Assembly: GCA_039197885.1 (NCBI GenBank)
Contig: JBCCTY010000056.1
Span: 1-17,646 of the forward strand
DNA: 17,646 nucleotides
DNA from: JBCBSZ01 sp039197885
GTDB lineage: Bacteria > Actinomycetota > Acidimicrobiia > Acidimicrobiales > Poriferisodalaceae
Reading direction: 5' to 3'
Positions 14,685 to 17,646 of the stretch are shown in pieces. The notes below the pieces were generated by a model that did not search any database, had not been told where the DNA came from, and saw only the letters and a program-made list of their open reading frames with translations. Both the position numbers and the translations under genes were made by a program. The stretch's first letter is position 1. Each line of letters begins with the position of its first letter.

Positions 14685-15878
14685 ATGTCCACCCGCCTGC
14701 AGCGATCGGTGGCCGCCACCGTCGTCGCCGTCCTCCTCTCGATCCTCGTCGCCGTGCCTGCCGGTGCGGAGGTGACCGATGGCCCGATCGGCGGCGCCGA
14801 CCCGACCGGGGTCGCCGTGTTCGGTCCGGCCGGGGTGTTCGACACCGACATCGATCCGGTGCCCGGAGCGGTCGGCATCGCCGCCGTCCCGGGTGGTGGA
14901 GCAGCCGACGTGTGGGTCGCGACCGAGGCCGGCGAGGTGGAGTCGTTCGGTGAGGCGCCCGATCACGGTGACATCGCGGGCATCAACCACGCCCCGGTGG
15001 TCGCGATCGCGGCGGGACCGCACGGAGCCGGCTACTGGCTGGCCTCCGGCGACGGTGGTGTTTTCACCTTCGGTGCCGTCGGGTTCCACGGCTCGATGGG
15101 TGGAACGCTCCTGGCCGAGCCCATCGTGGGCATGGCGTCGACGCCGACCGGTCTCGGGTACTGGTTGGTGGCGGCCGATGGTGGGGTGTTCGCGTTCGGT
15201 GACGCCCGGTTCCACGGCTCCCTCGGCGCGCTGGTCCTCAACGCCCCGATCGTGGGCATGGCGTCGACGCCGACCGGTCTCGGGTACTGGTTGGTGGCGG
15301 CGGATGGTGGGGTGTTCGCGTTCGGTGACGCCGGGTTCCACGGATCGTTGGCGGGCGAGCTCGTCGACGACGAGGTCGTCGGCGTCGCCGCGACGCTCGA
15401 CGGGTTCGGCTACTGGCTCGTCACCCGCGACGGTGCCGTGCACGCCCGCGGCACCGCGGTCCGCCTGATCGGTGACGCCGGCCCGGCCGGCGCGCGGCTC
15501 GACCACAGCCTCGAGCTCGACGGTCCCGTGGTGGGCGTCGCCGGTCGACCGACCGGGGACGGCTACGTCATCGCCGTCGACGACGCCACCGGTGGCCTCA
15601 CCGAGTTCGAGGCCTTCCTCCGCACGCTGTCACCGCAGCGGATCGCGATCTGGGATCGCCTCGCCGTCTGTGAGTCCGGTGGGAACTGGTCGATCAACAC
15701 CGGCAACGGCTACTACGGCGGCGTCCAGTTCTCGGCCCGCTCGTGGGCGGCCGTGGGTGGCGAGAGCCTCCCTCACCTGGCCAGCCGCGCCGAGCAGATC
15801 TACCGGGCCGAGCGCCTCCTCGACATCCAGGGTTGGGGCGCCTGGCCCGCGTGCAGCCGCAAGCTCGGCCTGCGCTGA
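14685..15878 (+). CDS. Secreted repeat protein with C-terminal resuscitation-promoting factor (Rpf) domain
   Basis: The product is 397 aa. A Sec signal peptide with cleavage near AGA-EV (residue 28) indicates secretion. Five units of roughly 42 residues follow, beginning near 104, 146, 188, 230 and 281; the core is PIVGMAST…GYWLVAADGGVFAFGDA…FHGS, likely propeller-like blades. The C-terminal Rpf-type lysozyme-like domain (about 322-397) has IWDRLAVCESGGNW with catalytic Glu330, NGYYGGVQFSARSW, and Cys329/Cys390 for the usual disulfide. Rpf proteins cleave peptidoglycan and promote exit from dormancy. I chose ATG 14685 because it starts the signal peptide and follows GAGG (14672-14675); an in-frame ATG at 14565 would bury it. 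Repeats 2 and 3 are nearly identical in DNA. Confidence 0.92.
   Translation: MSTRLQRSVAATVVAVLLSILVAVPAGAEVTDGPIGGADPTGVAVFGPAGVFDTDIDPVPGAVGIAAVPGGGAADVWVATEAGEVESFGEAPDHGDIAGINHAPVVAIAAGPHGAGYWLASGDGGVFTFGAVGFHGSMGGTLLAEPIVGMASTPTGLGYWLVAADGGVFAFGDARFHGSLGALVLNAPIVGMASTPTGLGYWLVAADGGVFAFGDAGFHGSLAGELVDDEVVGVAATLDGFGYWLVTRDGAVHARGTAVRLIGDAGPAGARLDHSLELDGPVVGVAGRPTGDGYVIAVDDATGGLTEFEAFLRTLSPQRIAIWDRLAVCESGGNWSINTGNGYYGGVQFSARSWAAVGGESLPHLASRAEQIYRAERLLDIQGWGAWPACSRKLGLR
15120..15371 (+). repeat. Two near-identical 126-bp tandem repeats inside the Rpf-type gene
   Basis: Units 15120-15245 and 15246-15371 encode adjacent 42-residue repeats. Over 84 bases (15123-15206 versus 15249-15332) they differ at a single synonymous position (GCC/GCG). 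The flanking units encode similar protein but with diverged DNA, so this pair reflects recent duplication or gene conversion. Confidence 0.9.
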
Positions 15879-15930
15879 CCGGCAGCAATCGTCCTCGGGA
15901 ACGCCCGTGGTGAGCGCGGAGCCGCTCCGG

Positions 15931-15936
15931 TAGGCT
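15931..15936 (+). promoter_or_regulatory. Probable -10 box of tRNA-Arg
   Basis: TAGGCT lies 13 bases before the mature tRNA 5' end, which would start transcription a few bases upstream of the tRNA. No clear -35 hexamer is visible at the expected distance (TGGTGA, 15908-15913, is a weak match). Confidence 0.45.
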
Positions 15937-15949
15937 CGGTCTTCGCTCA

Positions 15950-16023
<74 letters not shown>

Positions 16024-16036
16024 CTGCGCAGCTCAG

Positions 16037-16063
16037 AAGGCCTCGCCGAACCGGCGGGGCCTT
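16037..16063 (+). terminator. Strong hairpin terminator after tRNA-Arg
   Basis: AAGGCCTCGCCG (16037-16048) pairs with CGGCGGGGCCTT (16052-16063) over 12 bp with one T-G wobble and an AAC loop, 13 bases after the tRNA. It lacks a long T-run. Confidence 0.8.
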
Positions 16064-16331
16064 CGTCGCGTCCGGGCCCGCGAGCGGCGACCGTTGGATC
16101 GAGCGATCGGTGCCCCGGGCGACTCGCGGAGACGTGGTGGGCAGGCCTCCGCGAGCCCCCGAGGCGGGCGAGGCGCACGGTGGGTTGCTCCTCGCGACAT
16201 CAGTGTCGCAGGTCGACGCGGTCAACCCGGCCATCCACCCGCCGCCGGTCACCTCCGATCGGCGAGCCCTCGGCCGGTCGAACGAGTCGCCTCCCGATCC
16301 GGCGACCGGCGGCCAGGGCTGATCGTCGTGA
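16064..16331. other. Gene-free convergent region
   Basis: I see no credible gene here. GCGACATCAGTGTCGC (16194-16209) forms a 6-bp hairpin with a TCAG loop. CTGATC/GATCAG (16319-16324 and 16330-16335) forms a small hairpin that includes the MscS stop codon and might help terminate that operon. Otherwise nothing stands out. Confidence 0.5.
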
Positions 16332-17195
16332 TCAGTGCGGACCGCCATCGGGATCAGTCGCCGACCGCCGCTCGTCGTCGGGCTCACCGGTCCACACGAC
16401 CACCTGTGGGAAGGCGATGGTGATGTCGGCGGCGTCCAACGCCTGATGGACGGCGATGGCGAGGTCGCTGCGGGCGGTCAGCTCCGCTGCGACGTCGCTG
16501 GCGTGCCAGTAGAGGATCACCACGTCGATGGTCGACTCCCCGAACCGGTCGACGAGGACCTGGGGTGGCGGCTCGGCGGCGACGTCGACCACGCCGCGCA
16601 CGGCGTCGCGCAGGACGGCGACGGCGGCCGGCAGGTCGGTCTCGTAGGCGAGGCCGACCACCAGGCGGCTGCGCCGCTGTGGGTTCCGGGTCAGGTTGAC
16701 GATCGTCGTGCTGATCACCGTGCGGTTGGGGACCCGGACGTGGCGCCCGTCGAGCGCCTCGAGCACGGTGGTGCGCGAGTCGATGTCGGCGACGATGCCT
16801 CGCTCGCCGTCGATCTCGACCGTGTCACCGACGGTGTAGGGCCGGCGAGCCTGCAGGATGACCGACGCGACGAGGCTCTCGACCGGGCCCTGCAGCGCCA
16901 GCGCCAGGACGAGCCCGCCGAGTCCGAGGGCGCCGAGGAGTGGGCCGACGCGAACCCCGAGCGTGGTGAGCGCATACGAGACGCCCACCAGGAACACGAC
17001 GTAGGCCGCAAGTCGCGCCGCGACGATGGCGGCGAAGCCCGGGCCGATGCCGTGCTCGATGAGTCGTCGGAGCACCCGGGCCAGGGTGATCGCGAGCGCG
17101 AGCGCTCCGACGACGATCACGCCCGCGGTGATCCAGTCGGTGCTCGTCAACGAGTCGTCGATGAGCGTCTCGTCGCTCTGGCGGAAGAGGTGCAT
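16332..17195 (-). CDS. MscS-type mechanosensitive channel
   Basis: The product is 287 aa, a compact small-conductance channel. TM1 is at about 21-42, TM2 at about 55-78, and the pore-lining TM3 at about 84-113 has the Gly/Ala-rich GALGLGGLVLALALQGPVESL pattern (written GALGLGGLVLALALQ then GPVESL). The cytosolic beta domain follows with YTVGDTVEIDGERGIV (120-135), VPNRTVIST (155-163) and VNLTR (166-170). A C-terminal alpha/beta region ends in ITIAFPQVVVW (258-268), then a charged tail. Such channels open under membrane tension to release solutes after hypo-osmotic shock. No strong ribosome site precedes ATG 17195. It lies 57 bases downstream of the PII-like gene on the same strand, so a shared transcript is likely. 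Confidence 0.93.
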   Translation of the reverse strand: MHLFRQSDETLIDDSLTSTDWITAGVIVVGALALAITLARVLRRLIEHGIGPGFAAIVAARLAAYVVFLVGVSYALTTLGVRVGPLLGALGLGGLVLALALQGPVESLVASVILQARRPYTVGDTVEIDGERGIVADIDSRTTVLEALDGRHVRVPNRTVISTTIVNLTRNPQRRSRLVVGLAYETDLPAAVAVLRDAVRGVVDVAAEPPPQVLVDRFGESTIDVVILYWHASDVAAELTARSDLAIAVHQALDAADITIAFPQVVVWTGEPDDERRSATDPDGGPH

Positions 17196-17252
17196 GAGGC
17201 GCCCGTCAGTGTGTCACCGACGGTCGGGCGGAAGGTCCCGGACCCGGGTGGT

Positions 17253-17579
17253 CTACTGGAAGTACTCCGGCCGGCTCACGTTGGTCTCGCTGACGAAGAT
17301 CACGCCGCGGTGGTCGTTGAGGAGGGAGCGGACGCCGGCCACGATGGCGTCGGCCTTCTCGATCGGGGCGACGCAGATGAGCAGCGAGAGGCTGTGGCGG
17401 TCGTTGAAGAGGAGGCGGCCGGCGTGCTCACCTCCGTGTCCGAAGCCGGAGACCCCGTGGAGCGCCGTGTAGCCCTTGGCGCCCGACGACAGCAGCACGT
17501 CGCGAACGGTCGGGACGAGGTCGCCGTCGACGACGACCTCGATGCGGGCCATGGCCGTCAGGCCGGTCCAGGTGCTCAT
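17253..17579 (-). CDS. PII-like (GlnB-fold) signalling protein
   Basis: The product is 108 aa, the usual size of PII-like proteins. The ferredoxin-like fold pattern shows an RIEVVVDGDLVPTVRDVLL strand-helix (12-30), SGAKGYTALHGVSGFGHGGE (32-51) leading into a short T-loop region, SLSLLICVAP (63-72), an ADAIVAGVRSLL helix, and VIFVSETNVSRPEYF (93-107). Canonical GlnB has a longer T-loop with a uridylylated Tyr; I see none, so it belongs with the PII-like relatives that partner with transporters. ATG 17579 is preceded by GGAGG (17588-17584). It overlaps the stop of an upstream frame by 4 bases (ATGA) and is followed by the MscS channel. Effector nucleotide and partner are unknown. Confidence 0.78.
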   Translation of the reverse strand: MSTWTGLTAMARIEVVVDGDLVPTVRDVLLSSGAKGYTALHGVSGFGHGGEHAGRLLFNDRHSLSLLICVAPIEKADAIVAGVRSLLNDHRGVIFVSETNVSRPEYFQ

Positions 17580-17646
17580 GGTGCCTCCATCGTGACTTCG
17601 TCGGAGTCGGGCGACGTCATCGTCGTCCACTCGCCGTGTGGTGATC
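17576..17646 (-). CDS. C-terminal end of an upstream gene, rest beyond the right edge
   Basis: A minus-strand frame enters from the right edge and ends at TGA 17578-17576, overlapping the PII-like ATG as ATGA. It encodes the tail SPHGEWTTMTSPDSDEV plus TMEAP. Third positions are mostly G/C (18 of 22), better than in the alternative frame. The overlap suggests an operon, perhaps with a transporter given the PII-like neighbour, but the visible part is too short to identify. Confidence 0.45.
   Translation of the reverse strand, partial: SPHGEWTTMTSPDSDEVTMEAP

Overview
The window is about 17.6 kb of very GC-rich, densely packed chromosome. Strong G/C preference at third codon positions, GTG starts, 4-base start/stop overlaps, tRNAs without an encoded CCA end, a resuscitation-promoting-factor (Rpf) type protein and AlgD-type exopolysaccharide genes all point to an actinomycete. 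The repeated GYWLVAADGGVFAFGDA-type module in the Rpf-like protein makes me favour Acidimicrobiia, but that is an inference. I see no phage, plasmid, insertion-sequence or CRISPR features.

Layout. (1) 1-385, minus: N-terminal part of a hypothetical protein that runs off the left edge, with a possible leaderless promoter. (2) 480-1840, minus: a DUF4956 membrane protein gene and a VTC-domain (polyphosphate polymerase-type) gene, overlapping by ATGA. (3) 1895-1982: a perfect 17-bp inverted repeat in the divergent intergenic region. (4) 2054-5423, plus: a CotH-kinase lipoprotein, an OmpR-type response regulator and a sensor histidine kinase, each overlapping the next by 1-4 bases. (5) 5447-11536, minus, read right to left: an AlgD-like nucleotide-sugar dehydrogenase, a GT4 glycosyltransferase, a GT2 glycosyltransferase and a membrane-anchored LamG-domain protein, i.e. 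a small surface-polysaccharide unit. (6) 11760-14123, plus: a D-threonine aldolase/alanine racemase-fold PLP enzyme followed by an aldonolactone oxidase-type flavoprotein. (7) 14214-16063, plus: tRNA-Ser(GCT), an orphan hairpin, a secreted Rpf-domain protein with tandem repeats, tRNA-Arg(ACG) and a terminator. (8) 16332-17646, minus, read right to left: the tail of an unknown gene, a PII-like signalling protein and a MscS-type channel.

Working together. CotH, VTC and DUF4956 proteins are known to occur near each other in many bacteria, and CotH (kinase fold) and VTC (polyphosphate polymerase fold) both suggest phosphoryl-transfer chemistry at the cell surface. Here they face each other across a palindrome, and the CotH gene is translationally coupled to its own two-component system. 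This is the best candidate in the window for a poorly described system. The second is the tightly linked PII-like protein and MscS channel. The polysaccharide unit and the Rpf protein are ordinary cell-envelope functions with a few odd details, such as near-identical 126-bp tandem repeats.

All functional assignments come from reading motifs by eye. No database search was possible, so substrates and regulators are provisional.
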